This document shows, piece by piece, positions 34,718 to 45,339 of a stretch of 64,000 nt of DNA (position 1 is the stretch's first letter; each line of letters begins with the position of its first letter). A program made the translations under genes and the position numbers. Source of the stretch: Polymyxa betae (taxonomy: Eukaryota > Endomyxa > Phytomyxea > Plasmodiophorida > Plasmodiophoridae); assembly GCA_003693705.1 (NCBI GenBank), contig RBZT01000680.1, forward strand, positions 1-64,000, written 5' to 3'. Under the pieces are notes generated by a model, which saw only the letters and a program-made list of their open reading frames with translations, was not told the origin of the DNA and did no database searches.

Positions 34718-35719
34718 TGGGGAATTCTTTGGAAAAAAACAGATTTTTATTAAAATCTAAAATGCGATTTAAGGAGCGGTCACCCGTCCTGGTGCTTTGG
34801 GGATGAACACCATGCGCAAGACGGGATACATTCTGGCGCTCTGGGTTGAGGGCGACATGTCCAGATTATGCTGTTGGCTCGCCATAAGAGCCTCAATTTT
34901 GCGAAGCGACATTGCTCGGAACGCTGACGATGATTGAGATCGCCTAACGTTAGGAGTATGTTCACTCAGATTGTACATTTTCTTTCAACTTTTTTAGTGA
35001 CGATTTGCTGCTGAGATCTAATTTAAGTTGCGCCAGATTTATATCCACAGCCCCAGTCCGGTCATGGCCGTCACGATCAATGCGCAGGATCATGCAGGTT
35101 TTCTCTTGGTTTGCGACCAAATTCGTCTTAAATTGGGAGTTCAGCTTGGATTGTGATTGCACAATCCAAAGAACGGACCTAGGAAGAGTTGAATGTTGAG
35201 GTTGTTGACAAAGTAACAATCATTGTGTGTATTTTTTTCATCGGTTTTGAGGCGTATTGAAGATATTTCGGCTTTTCGTCTGGGACTGTATGCAGTCCCA
35301 CAAAGCTTGATCAGGAATGACAAGGTCGCATTCTATTACGCCCCATCGAATTGACGTTCATGTATCGTTTTGTGCATGATAACTGCAGTAAACAATAGAT
35401 TTTTGGCGCAGTTGTAGGTTTGGTGGAAGTATCCTATAGCATTTTCTCTGTCGATAAATATTCCAGTACAATTTCGCAAGTTGTGAAAATTTCAAGTTGA
35501 TATCTAATGTTACTGTGCTTTGTGCGATTTTCCGTTCAGTTGTTGTTGCTAATGGCGATGCATCCCTGGTTTTTTCAAAATTTGGAGAGGTCCCTTGAGT
35601 GCAGAGCTGAATTCACCCAGAAAATTGCCTGAACCATTTTTCTTCCTTAATTAAAGCTGCACTGATATCGATGTACTCGATTTTAGTGGGGAAAACGATG
35701 TAGACGGTTGTAGCTTCGA

Positions 35720-36000
35720 TTTCCAGACACTAGAGCCGCCGGCCATTTGGTCGACCTTCGGGTATCAGGGTCTCCTTCCCAACCGGCTTCAGACAATTTT
35801 GCTTGGTATTTCCCGCTGTATACGACACCCCAGTTTTGCTTTCCAGAAAGATTACGAAGAGATCGTTTTGCCGCCCGCCATTGCTGGGGCCGTTAGTGCT
35901 GAGTGTGAATAGGCGTTGTTAGGACGAGGGAAAGAAGTCCTGATACTAATGCGAATTAACTAAAGAAAACTGTGCTTTATCAACTCAACAAACAATGGAA
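35720..36000 (+). pseudogene. Possible hAT C-terminal fragment
   Basis: A reading around 35870-35930 gives P-P-A-I-A-G-A-V-S-A-E-C-E, reminiscent of the hAT dimerisation motif (I-P-x-S-S-x-x-V-E-R), followed by G-R-G-K-E-V. Only this short stretch supports the call. 34720-35700 shows no gene. Confidence 0.25.
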
Positions 36001-36641
36001 CCGAAATAAGGAAGGTAAGGCGACGAGGCAGTGGTGATGTCCGGGCGAGTAATCGGGACGAGTATAGTTGACATCTTGCGGAGCGGGAGCAGAAGGGACG
36101 GAGACGTTGGGTCGGAAATAGGAGAAACGGGGACGCGGGACTGGGACCGGGGCGCTGGACTGGGGCCAGGTGATGGCATGAACGGGATGAGAGCCAGGAG
36201 GAGGTCCGGAGGACGGAGACGATTTCGAGGGGAAGAGGGAGACAGAGGAGGCAGGAGGTGAAGACGATGAGGAAGGCGTTGATCGTAATGCGAGGGGTGC
36301 GAGCGGGTCCGCAACTGTGTGGGCCCGAGGGGTTGGAGGCTCCGCCAGAGGCCGCGCCCGTTGGAAGATTCCAACGGCTTCGTGTCCATGCTCGTAGAGC
36401 ATGACAGGCGTCCTATACTAGTGGAGATATCTCGTCGACAGTTGGTGGCAAGCCAGCTGACGCTGCCGACAAGCTCCGCATTGGGAATTCTTCTCATTTC
36501 GTTTTCTTTTGATCGGTGTGTGTTTCCCCTTGTTGCGCTTTGAGGTCGTGACAGATAACCCAGAGCTGTTCTGTTTCGTCTATATTGCAGTGGAAGGCAC
36601 TGACTCAAAAAATAAGGTGTCGACGTCCAATACCATTGCAA
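35985..36641 (-). pseudogene. Ty1/copia RT end joined to a Pro/Ser-rich stretch
   Basis: 36641-36430 contains N-A-E-L-V-G-S-V-S-W-L-A and R-R-D-I-S-T-S-I-G-R-L-S, the end of a copia reverse transcriptase, where G-S-L-x-Y-L-A and T-R-P-D-I are conserved. From about 36330 down to 35985 both long minus frames become extremely rich in Pro, Ser and Arg, unlike copia. This looks like low-complexity, purine-skewed DNA replacing the RNase H region. Confidence 0.55.
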
Positions 36642-37276
36642 GAGTTTTCAGAAGCGACAATAAATTCTCCTTTGAAAAGATATTTCTTCCTATGCTAGCC
36701 CCAGTATAATTGGCCTTGACTTTAGCTTAGGAACAAATGTATTGTTCATATAGCATACCCGCTGTGACTGGGATTCTCCTAAAAAACCTGTATTCCAGAC
36801 AAATTTAAGGATAGCATAGCAGTTACAGTGCCAGGTGGAGATGCTCGAACAAAAAATTCACCTGTTCTGGAGAATCGACCACTTCCAAAGGTTATGGTGG
36901 ATTTTTGATAACAAAAAAATCACCTTTTCATCCACGTTAAATATTAGAAAATTTACTGCGCAGACTGGGTTCACAAGCTTGTCATGAAGAGATTTCTGCT
37001 CTCCAACCCTGCCAATCAACGATGGGTGGAAGCCCAGGAACGACCCAAACTAGGACGTACGAACTTCGATCACGTTGCCAGTTTCGTGCGTCACGAGATG
37101 TTTCCTGAGCTACATCTGCAGTCCTTGCAGCCGATTCTGCAGAGTACAATATCATCTAAGGGCAATGTTCCATATGAAATCGTGATCGAGGCGCGCCAGC
37201 GGCAGTTACATCGGCAATTAATGAACGAGATCTTAAATTCGACGATGGTCCGTAAAACGTCGGCACGCAATCATCT

Positions 37277-38860
37277 GATGCCTACCGGACGATGACATGG
37301 GAAAAACGATCCAAAGCCGTTTTCTTTTATCTTCACGGTTCACTTGGATGTTTGGATATTGAGCTTACATGCTGGATATCCAGTATCAGCATAAGCACTT
37401 TCAGTAATTTGGTAAAGCAGAAGCAATACTACGAGAAATGGTATCACATTGTTTACTCGCTCTCTGTATCAGATATCTTACTCACAATTCCGTCTTCGTT
37501 CCGTGGGAAAGTATGATTCTGTTGATCCATCAAGCTCAATCATGATCCGAAATATCAAGTCAGCCGTTCCGGAAAGAAATACGTTTCGTCTCTCTCGTCA
37601 GGAAATCGCCAACAAGCAAGATGTGCAATACGAATGACAATGAAATTTACATGCGCAAAGATACAAAAACATCTGGATCTGGAAGGAAGGTGAAATACGA
37701 AGAGCAAGAGTTTACAATGCAGCAAGTGATTGAACGTTGGGAAACGGGCAGTCCTCTGAGTAAATCTTTTGCAAATGATTTTCTGACAGTCAAATTCTGA
37801 CACGAAAACGAAGCAGACCGGACAGAATGGGAAGCTGAAAATGGGCGTCCACATTGGAAGCATCACACCAGGCGTCTCACAATGGTTCAGTAGAGTTATT
37901 TCAAGGCATCGTTTTCTATTCGCAAAGTTTCAATTTTTGTCAGTCAGTTCCCGTCAATTGGCTTCAGATTGGCGTAGAAGCTACATCCCTTACCCGGAAG
38001 CAAATGGCGTCTGTCGGAGTAAAGCGCTTGGCTAATGCTGACAAAATGTTTCTTAAATTCTATCCCAAGGATTCACATCTGATCGGCCCTACGAACGTCT
38101 ATCGTGTTGGACTAAATCGAGGAGAGGATGATACGAAGGGCTGCACAGTAATGGTCTCTTGCGAAATGTTTGAGTCCCGCATGATGGCGCCATACATTAT
38201 CATAACCGTAGTTCGCAACGGTACACTCTCTCGTCGATTTGCCATTTGGGACGGATCCAGCAAGGTAACATTTCATCCAAAACACTGGACGGACAATGAA
38301 GGGTGCTGCCTTTATCTAGAATGACTACGTTGTTGTTATCATGACTAGAAGCTGGGGCTGATTTGGGATGTAGCCACCAGTCATTTCTCTGAGCAGGTTG
38401 TCAACAAAGCTGCTGCTTTGGGTATCACTTTGGGCCGATTTCCACCTGGCTGTACAAGTTTCATTCAAATTTGCGATTTGATGTACAACCAGGCGGAAAT
38501 CGGCCCAAAGTGATTCCCAAAGCAGCAGCTTTGTCCAGGGCTGCTTCTTCACATCTTCGTCTGCAGTTGTCTTGGGCACATACGCTGTAGGCTTAAGTTG
38601 GATCAGAGCGTGCTCTGACCCTGGGCCTGGACAGAAGTGCAAGGTTGATCGCAAGAATATCATTCAATGACTTGAAGGAGCGATAGAAGAAGTGGACTGC
38701 AATCTTTCGCTTGTTTCCCGTATCTCTAAAGCTTTTTTGACGTACGGCCAGGATTACCGTTCCCAAGATCAAACCGCCTTCTTGGAGTTTCTTATTAAAC
38801 ACGAAGCGAATGGGGTTTATAATAAGTCACCCTTAGAAAATCAGCAACGTATAAACTTTC
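37277..38860 (+). pseudogene. pogo-related DDE transposase
   Basis: 37277-37640 is the module repeated at 30799-31180. 37854-38324 reads A-N-A-D-K-M-F (possible D1, near 38040), then Y-R-V-G-L-N-R-G-E-D-D and G-C-T-V-M-V, as in pogo-related DDE cores. Two stops follow, then the same frame resumes with D2 in I-W-D-V-A-T-S-H (38367) and D3 in F-I-Q-I-C-D-L-M-Y-N (38475). The D2-D3 gap of 36 codons fits pogo-like enzymes. A later frame (about 38660-38860) looks like the C-terminus. The D3 region is the loop of a 53-bp fold-back that introduces a stop. Confidence 0.6.
38404..38534. repeat. Fold-back: 53-bp arms, 25-bp loop
   Basis: 38404-38456 and 38482-38534 are reverse complements at 50 of 53 positions, separated by 25 bp. 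The left arm encodes the conserved stretch between D2 and D3 of the transposase; the right arm is its inverted copy and brings an in-frame TGA after the codons for I-G-P-K. Confidence 0.9.
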
Positions 38861-39399
38861 AATGATCAAAATGTGCTATTGAAATCTAACAATCAGTCTT
38901 AACCCGTATTTTAATACAGTAGAAGCTTTTCTGTCAGTTTTGTGTTTTGAAAGTGCCCTAACAACTTAACAAAAAAATCACTATTTCTTGGCAAATATGA
39001 ACCACTTATAATATTAAGAGACTCACTTTGCGAAATCGGCCAAGGTGTATATATATTTGTTCAGTACGGTTGCGAGTACATACGCGACAAGGTGGAAGGT
39101 GCCTATTTAGTTGTCTGCTCAAATTCAAATTGTTTGGCTTTCTAGACGCCACCACGGAGAGGTTAGGCAAAAACGCACGGTGTTCGTCCTTCTCCAATCC
39201 AAGTACAGAGAAATCGGAGTCAGCCGATGAAGTGTTAGTATAAACGGTGATAGGGTCTCAGCAAAAACGCTCGAACGACAGGAAACCGTCCCTTTACAAT
39301 GTCCCAGTGCTTCTCAAACAAAAACCATTGCTTTCATCATGCGTAGCATTCAATATAGTTCTGCGTGATAAGCTCCAAACAGCTGTATCAGTTCCGAGA

Positions 39400-39680
39400 T
39401 AATTTGAAGTCAAAGTTTTGGAGAGCGTTAATGGTATCGTACAAGCAAAGTCAGAAATCTCACTCACGAAGCTTACTTTGATACGCAGGCAGCACCGATG
39501 ACTGTGCAGGGAGCAGGATTACAAGGAACGGTTATTGCAGTTAGAGTCAGCAAAGCTGCAATTCAGCAATGCTGATGCGACTAGAGCCGCAAAGACGACA
39601 ATGGTAGCAGATCGGATGAAAGCTGGCATTCCTTGGGAAGACATCAAAAAATCAATCAACTTAGTATTTCAATAAACTAC
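39400..39680 (+). pseudogene. Harbinger partner ORF, C-terminal coiled coil
   Basis: The readable end (about 39520-39675) gives Q-L-E-S-A-K-L-Q-F-S-N and D-R-M-K-A-G-I-P-W-E-D-I-K-K-S-I, a helical tail typical of Myb-type partner proteins, ending TAA at 39673-39675. It converges with the nuclease remnant at 39721-40662. The DNA-binding half is not readable. 38870-39400 is unassigned. Confidence 0.4.
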
Positions 39681-39720
39681 CTACACAATACCCCCCAACT
39701 GTAGCATCTGCTTGTGGATC

Positions 39721-40662
39721 TTATCTCCAAACTGCCTCGGTTATTCCGATTTGATGCAACCTCGCAATCTCGGCGTCGTGTCGGTCAATCTCATGAGCTC
39801 GGCGTTCTTTGAATCTGGTGATTTTGTCGTCATCCAATCGCCGACTGTTAATCATGTTGTGAAGATCAAAGCTCGTCGTGACCCAGATGTCTTCCTGCTT
39901 GTTGATGCAAACCTGCAGACCACGCATTGACTGCCAATGTCCTTTCAGTATCCCGCTACCATGTCCAGAAACGACCCGTGCTTGTGAAAGCATTTTTGAA
40001 GGCTTCATTCTTGGTCAAATATTAAAGCAACATTCATCGAATATTGGCATTTTCGACTCCAATAAACCTCTCCTAGGAGCGCTGGGCGTCGGAACAATAC
40101 AACATGAGTGCGGTGGACGCAAAATGGAGACCCGAGATCGATGGCACACGATCCTTTATTGGTGATTGTAGAAAAGAAGTTGTCAGGAGTCGGTAGCAAG
40201 AAGACTGGTTTTGGTTGGGCGTGTGAGGCTTCACAAATTCGCAAGGCGTGTGCCTTGGACAGCACGACGAGGCCGCAACCACCTGCTGGCACGAGTACTT
40301 ACCGCGGACATTCGCGGTGGAGACTCGGCGATGATGGATTTTGGCTCCAAAATTATCGTGGCCACGACAATGAGTGCCGTCAGTTGATAGAATCCAACTC
40401 GAATCTCTGGTGGTCGAAATTGGCCTCTGCTGTCGCTCCCGTTCATCTGGCCAAAAAAATCCATTTCTAAGCCTGCAAGTTCATTGCAGCGATAACGCGT
40501 TTCGTATACAACGCAACAGTCCCATATCCGACGCCATTTGCCCGAGCCACTTTTCCCAACGACGACCCATTGCCAGAGTGCCTCATTCGATCTGATGCGC
40601 ACGACAACTGGACCCACACCTCCCTTTGTGGAATCGCAGAATTGTTGTGGAAAACAGGGCAA
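39721..40662 (-). pseudogene. PIF/Harbinger DDE nuclease, heavily decayed
   Basis: In minus-strand frames I can read V-G-Y-G-T-V-A-L-Y-T-K-R-V (HTH-like region), E-V-Y-W-S-R-K-C-Q-Y-S-M-N-V (after D1) and, near the end, G-S-G-I-L-K-G-H-W-Q-S-M-R-G-L-Q-V with L-H-N-M, the usual Harbinger C-terminus. D2 cannot be placed. Numerous stops and shifts. 40700-42256 downstream shows only short unassigned frames. Confidence 0.6.
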
Positions 40663-42264
40663 TCTGAACCGCTAACAAACGATTAGATTCGCAAGCAATT
40701 AAACGGTTACAGGAAGCCAATAATTACCCTGTATACAATTTTCAAATGAGAGCAAATGTCTCCAAGCAACATCGAAGTTCTTGCTTGAAATCTGTGACAT
40801 CCAGGTAGGGGAGCAGTCGTAAGGCTCCCAGAACTTTGGGCAACTTGCAACGAGGAGCCACATAGCGAAGCAAAGCATGATATCATTCACAACGTGACTT
40901 TACGAATTTGTCCGAAATTTGAATTACAGCAATAAATCGCAACAGTTTATTGACCGACTGCTGTATCCTAATGGGGTTGCGACAATACTTAGCCTGATAA
41001 AAAGCATGTTGCATCAAGAGCAGCTGGCCAACTGCAGGCATTGATCAGCGTTTGCAACAGACCACACGAATCGATTCTCGTGTCATAATAAAGAAAGATA
41101 GTCTGCTACTTGAAGTTGGAAAGCGCGCCATCTTTAATTCCTTCGCACTGAGATTCTGCTTTAATGGCGTGCTTTTTTGGCATTTAAAGCAGGCGTTTAA
41201 GGCGTCGGAATGCGCAGCTTTGATACCCCCTATTGATTCGATGTCCAAACTCCCACAGTGAAATTGTCCGGCAGTTGGATAACTGGCTCTGGGCCCAGGG
41301 TGCCTTCTGCTTCTGTCATGTCATATTATTGAGAATATCGATGAGAAAAACATGGATCTCACTTTCCAGCTCCCTCGTTAACAAACTACGATTCTAAAGC
41401 AGCGAGATAGGTGATGCGAACGAACAAGCCAAACACAGCAGCGGCAACTGGCCAATACCATTCTGCTGGCCTGACCTAATGGTCACAACGAGTAGAAAAG
41501 AATGCATGCCGCTGTTGGAAACTGTGGAAGTGCCAGTGAGCCCAGTTTCCCGTGGCAAGCCAACGTGTGCTAAATTTTGGGGCATCGTTGTCCTTCCATC
41601 TTGTGAACCCGCAAGCTGAAACCACAAGTTAGTGGCAGCAATTTTTCCATCCGCCAGAGGCATGCTGGAATCACAAAGGGCAAACCACAATGAGTTAATG
41701 ACCCATCATGAAGATTTTCCCCAATACAGCTAGGGATGGAACCATCCCACAGCCCCAAATCTATATCGAATTCGCGTTCTGATCATGAGCTCTCCCTATT
41801 AGAAGGCTACATCATAAAAACAGGGTTTACTGACATCCACTTTCCAATAATAAACGGAAGAACAATGACACCCACTTTGTGGTTCTGTGACTGAAACTAG
41901 ACTTGAGAAGTGGGTGTATATTGTTTGAAATCTTTGGTCTTCCGCAGCAAGGCTTCAAATATCGCCTTTCGGCTAACATTGGATAAGTTGACTTTCTCAG
42001 ACCCTCTTGTTTCCATCTCCAACCACGCAGGGCGATGATGCTGCAAATTTCGAACGTGGCGGGAGATTTCCCCGGGTTCACCCCGGAACCTCAGTTTTGG
42101 AGGGTCATGGCGCAGCCTCTATTAACCCCCATCTAGAAATAAGGATACCTCCAGAAAGCTCGTCAGTAGAACGCGGTTTGTTATTCCACGGGGTTTTGAA
42201 ATTTTTCTCTTCTTAAGTTTTCAGAAGTGCGCAAATCGGACTATCATTTTTGAACTGAGGGAGT

Positions 42265-44615
42265 TAGGGGAGTCCAAAGTTCGGTTAACGGTTAACCGGT
42301 TCATCCGCATCGGCGATACCTCGGATCATCGGTTCGGTTAATTCACCGGTTTAACCTCGGTTTAACCGGTTAACCACTGAAATTTCAAAATCCAAATACA
42401 CGAATCAAACTCATTAATAACCGGTTAAAATTAATAAAGTCCAAAATAAACAAATCAAACTCCGTTTTATTATTTACTTGAAATTTCCAAGCAGGCGGTT
42501 CCATGAGCGGACTTTCATCATGATTGATATATTTTCGTCTGAGAGTGAGCTACGGTCGGCACTGACGGAATCTCCACTGTCAGAGAAAGCAGATTCTGAT
42601 GCGACCGATGATCCCGGCATCATTAGCACGTCCCGAGCTAAAAGACTCAGCTTGGGGAAACGTCCGGATTGCTGTTTCCACCAAATTACGGAACATTTAC
42701 AGGAGCGATCAGGCTTCAGCGTCATCATCGCGTAGTCCTCCACTTCGTCCGTAGAATTATCCTCAGGTCCGCTGGTAGCCGTAAACAAGTTAAACGATAT
42801 GTCGGCTTTTTCATCGGAATAGATGACATAATCGTACTCGGCAACCATAATGTCTCGAATTTTTAGCTTAATTTCTACGGGGGCAACTTGACTGCTCTGC
42901 CGTGGATCTAAAAATAATGTAATAGAGGCGGTGTCATTATTCAGGTTCTGTTGATATTTCTCAAGCTTGGTCAACATTGATGAAGCAGCTTGCTTGACTG
43001 TAGGAGTTGTAAATCCTGTTGATGTAGTTCCAGCAATGGTTTCCAGGCACAGTTTTTTAAGATGCTGATATATCAAAGGTTTCATAGCGAGAGTGACATA
43101 ATTTTTCCCACTTGCTGCGTTTGTACATTGAAACGCTTATTCCAGGAAATCTTTTGATGACTTCAAAACACGCCAATTCAAATCACTCATTTTCATAGAA
43201 TCAAGCCGTTCTTTAAACTCCGCTTGATTGCAAACCGCTTCAAGAATATCACGATTTTTTAAGCAATTATCAATCATCAAGAATGTTGAGTTCCAACGTG
43301 TTTCGACATCGATATTTGGCACATTTTGAATGAAGGGTCGTCCAAAGACAACGGTGAGATCAGCATACTTTTGACGCATAAGGCCAGCTCCTCTAATCAT
43401 CTTGAGAAGGTCTTTTAGCATCGAAATTTCACGCTTGATCAGTTTTGTAGCATCAACAACAGCTCGATTGATTACGTGACAAATACAGCGGATATGGGAC
43501 TCATCTGATGAAGGGGCAGATTCAACTGTAACGTAGTATTCAAGTATGCGCGGACATTTTTCATTGCAGGAATCATTTCTCCCCCGCTGTCAGACGTGAC
43601 AGCAACGACACGAGTGTGAAGCTTGAAATCTTCAAGAACGGAGATAATCAGCTCAGAAGTAGTATGCTGATTGTGAGGAGGAGGAAAATGTTTAAATTCT
43701 AAAACAGCATTTTTCAACACCAATCGGCGTCAATCCAATGAAGAGTAATCACAAAGTAGCCCCTCATGACCCTCGATGACCATCCGTCAAGCGTCAGAGC
43801 TACGCGTCCTGGAATGTCGTTGATTCTCGAGGTAAACTTGAGTAACGATTCCTGATATTGTTCATGTAACGCGCGTCCAAGCGTGCTCCGACTGGGAAGC
43901 GAATAATGCCGATTTAAAGACTTGCAGAAAGCAACAAAAGCATTTGATTCGACCAACGAAAAAGGCTGCTTGTTATCGACAATGAATCCGATAAGGTGTT
44001 TCAGAATTGAAGCTTTGGTGTTATCGTCAACTTCAAAGGGGTCGGCAACTTGACCTGAGGCGATCAAGATGCAGTGGTTTTCGTCGCCAGTTTTTCCGTC
44101 TTGCTCAATTTTGTGTGAAACGGCCAGATGACGCTTCAGTGTGCTAACACCGGTACTGGCTGCATATGATATATGATTTTTGGTACATTGAGTGCAGAAA
44201 ACTCGTCCATCTCGTCTGTTGTAATAAGACCACACCCACGAAGAGTATGCGGAAATTTTACGTTTACGACCTGTTTTCGTGTAGCTGCTGTGTGTAGCCC
44301 TTCATTCGACCCAGATACCTGTGACGAAGCAACAATGCCGCGCTGTTGGACGGCCGATGCAGCGCGGTCCTGAGATTCAGGCTCCGATTCCGAGAGACTA
44401 CTACTGGGAGAGAACCCACTGTAATCGGTCATTGAAGAACAGAGAAAGGAGATGAATGAGAAAGAAATCGATGAAATGCCGCATGCGCAGTTTATGAATT
44501 TTTTACCCGGCTAACCGATCGGTTAATCGGTTAGGAGAAAACCATGAACTGGTTAACCGGTTCGCGCGGTTAACCGGTTAACCGATTCTTTTGAACCGAA
44601 CTTTGGACAATCCTA
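42265..44615 (-). mobile_element. hAT element with TIRs and target duplication
   Basis: The ends are TAGGGGAGTCCAAAGTTCGG... and its inverse ...CTTTGGACAATCCTA, matching at 19 of 22 bp. The flanks are GAGGGAGT (42257-42264) and GATGGAGT (44616-44623), an 8-bp duplication with one change. Both subterminal regions are crowded with GGTTAACCGGTTAACC-like words, plausible transposase binding sites. The element is 2351 bp with a single transposase gene. It is the most complete DNA transposon of the window. Confidence 0.9.
42474..44432 (-). pseudogene. hAT (Ac-like) transposase
   Basis: 44432-44240 is the N-terminus. After a shift, 44235-43714 has a BED zinc finger (W-S-Y-Y, C-T-Q-C, H-L-A-V-S-H) and D1 in L-T-L-D-G-W-S-S-R. 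43723-43472 has the T-S-D-S-G-G-E-M-I-P block with D2. A CHVINR-type stretch follows near 43480-43450. 43421-43137 has E-T-R-W-N-S-T. 43085-42474 ends with F-P-K-L-S-L-L-A-R-D, M-P-G-S-S-V-A-S-E-S-A-F, the dimerisation domain. Two or three frameshifts and one or two stops separate the blocks, so it is probably inactive unless some gaps are introns. Length and domain order are normal for Ac-like hAT. Confidence 0.85.
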
Positions 44616-44834
44616 GATGGAGTATATCGTAAAATCAGGGGAATATTCGTCGAATATCCAGCGCCAGTCATTAAAACACGTCCAGAATCAGGCTTATATA
44701 ATTCCATACACTACCTCCCCCAAGGCAAATTTATGCAGGAAGGTAGAAAATTTGTGAAATTGCATATGTAGAAACACCAGTAAAACCGCCCGCATCAAAC
44801 CCTGTGGGATAAATATTGGTTTTGGAAAAAAGGT

Positions 44835-45077
44835 CTACTTACTAACAGGTCCACGCACTTTCATTAATGATGCGTCTATAATGGGTAAAAATGGGTGATT
44901 TGGATAATACTTCACGAAGTTATGGATAGCACTTGGCGAAAGTTTTTGGATAATTTTTCCTGGGCACCAGGTATTTTCTAGATCGGAAGGTCCTCTCCAT
45001 TGTACCTGGTATTCAACATCAGTACAAGTTGCATTTTGTCTAGCATCACGGATTTTCTCAACCTGTTGATTAGACAT
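44835..45077 (-). pseudogene. Orphan chromodomain fragment
   Basis: An 80-codon frame. V-E-K-I-R-D-A-R, V-E-Y-Q-V-Q-W-R-G-P and E-N-T-W fit a chromodomain, followed by a helix. In Ty3/gypsy chromoviruses this domain ends the integrase and guides insertion to marked chromatin. No integrase precedes it on this strand, so it is probably a leftover of a lost gypsy copy. Confidence 0.5.
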
Positions 45078-45339
45078 GTCATATCCCTAGGCCACCGATA
45101 TTAGGAATGTATACATATTATCACTCAACCGGACTTTTCTATAATTTGCGTGAACTGGGCAATAAAAAGAATATATTCTTATTAGCTTGTCACAGAATAC
45201 TGAAACGGCAGCCGTCTGTTATGAGGCCCCAGCTGATTGTTTGTATTTTTGAAGATAACATATCTGTTTTAGGATCAAAAGGTACGCTCAGCAAGATCCA
45301 TTGCCTCTCTTGACCTATTCTCTTTCCAACTGGATCCCT

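Noticed and set aside
30750-42125. Shared 14-mer TGGCGCAGCCTCTA at 30.76 and 42.11 kb
   Set aside because: A match of this length is expected by chance in 64 kb, and the flanks do not align.
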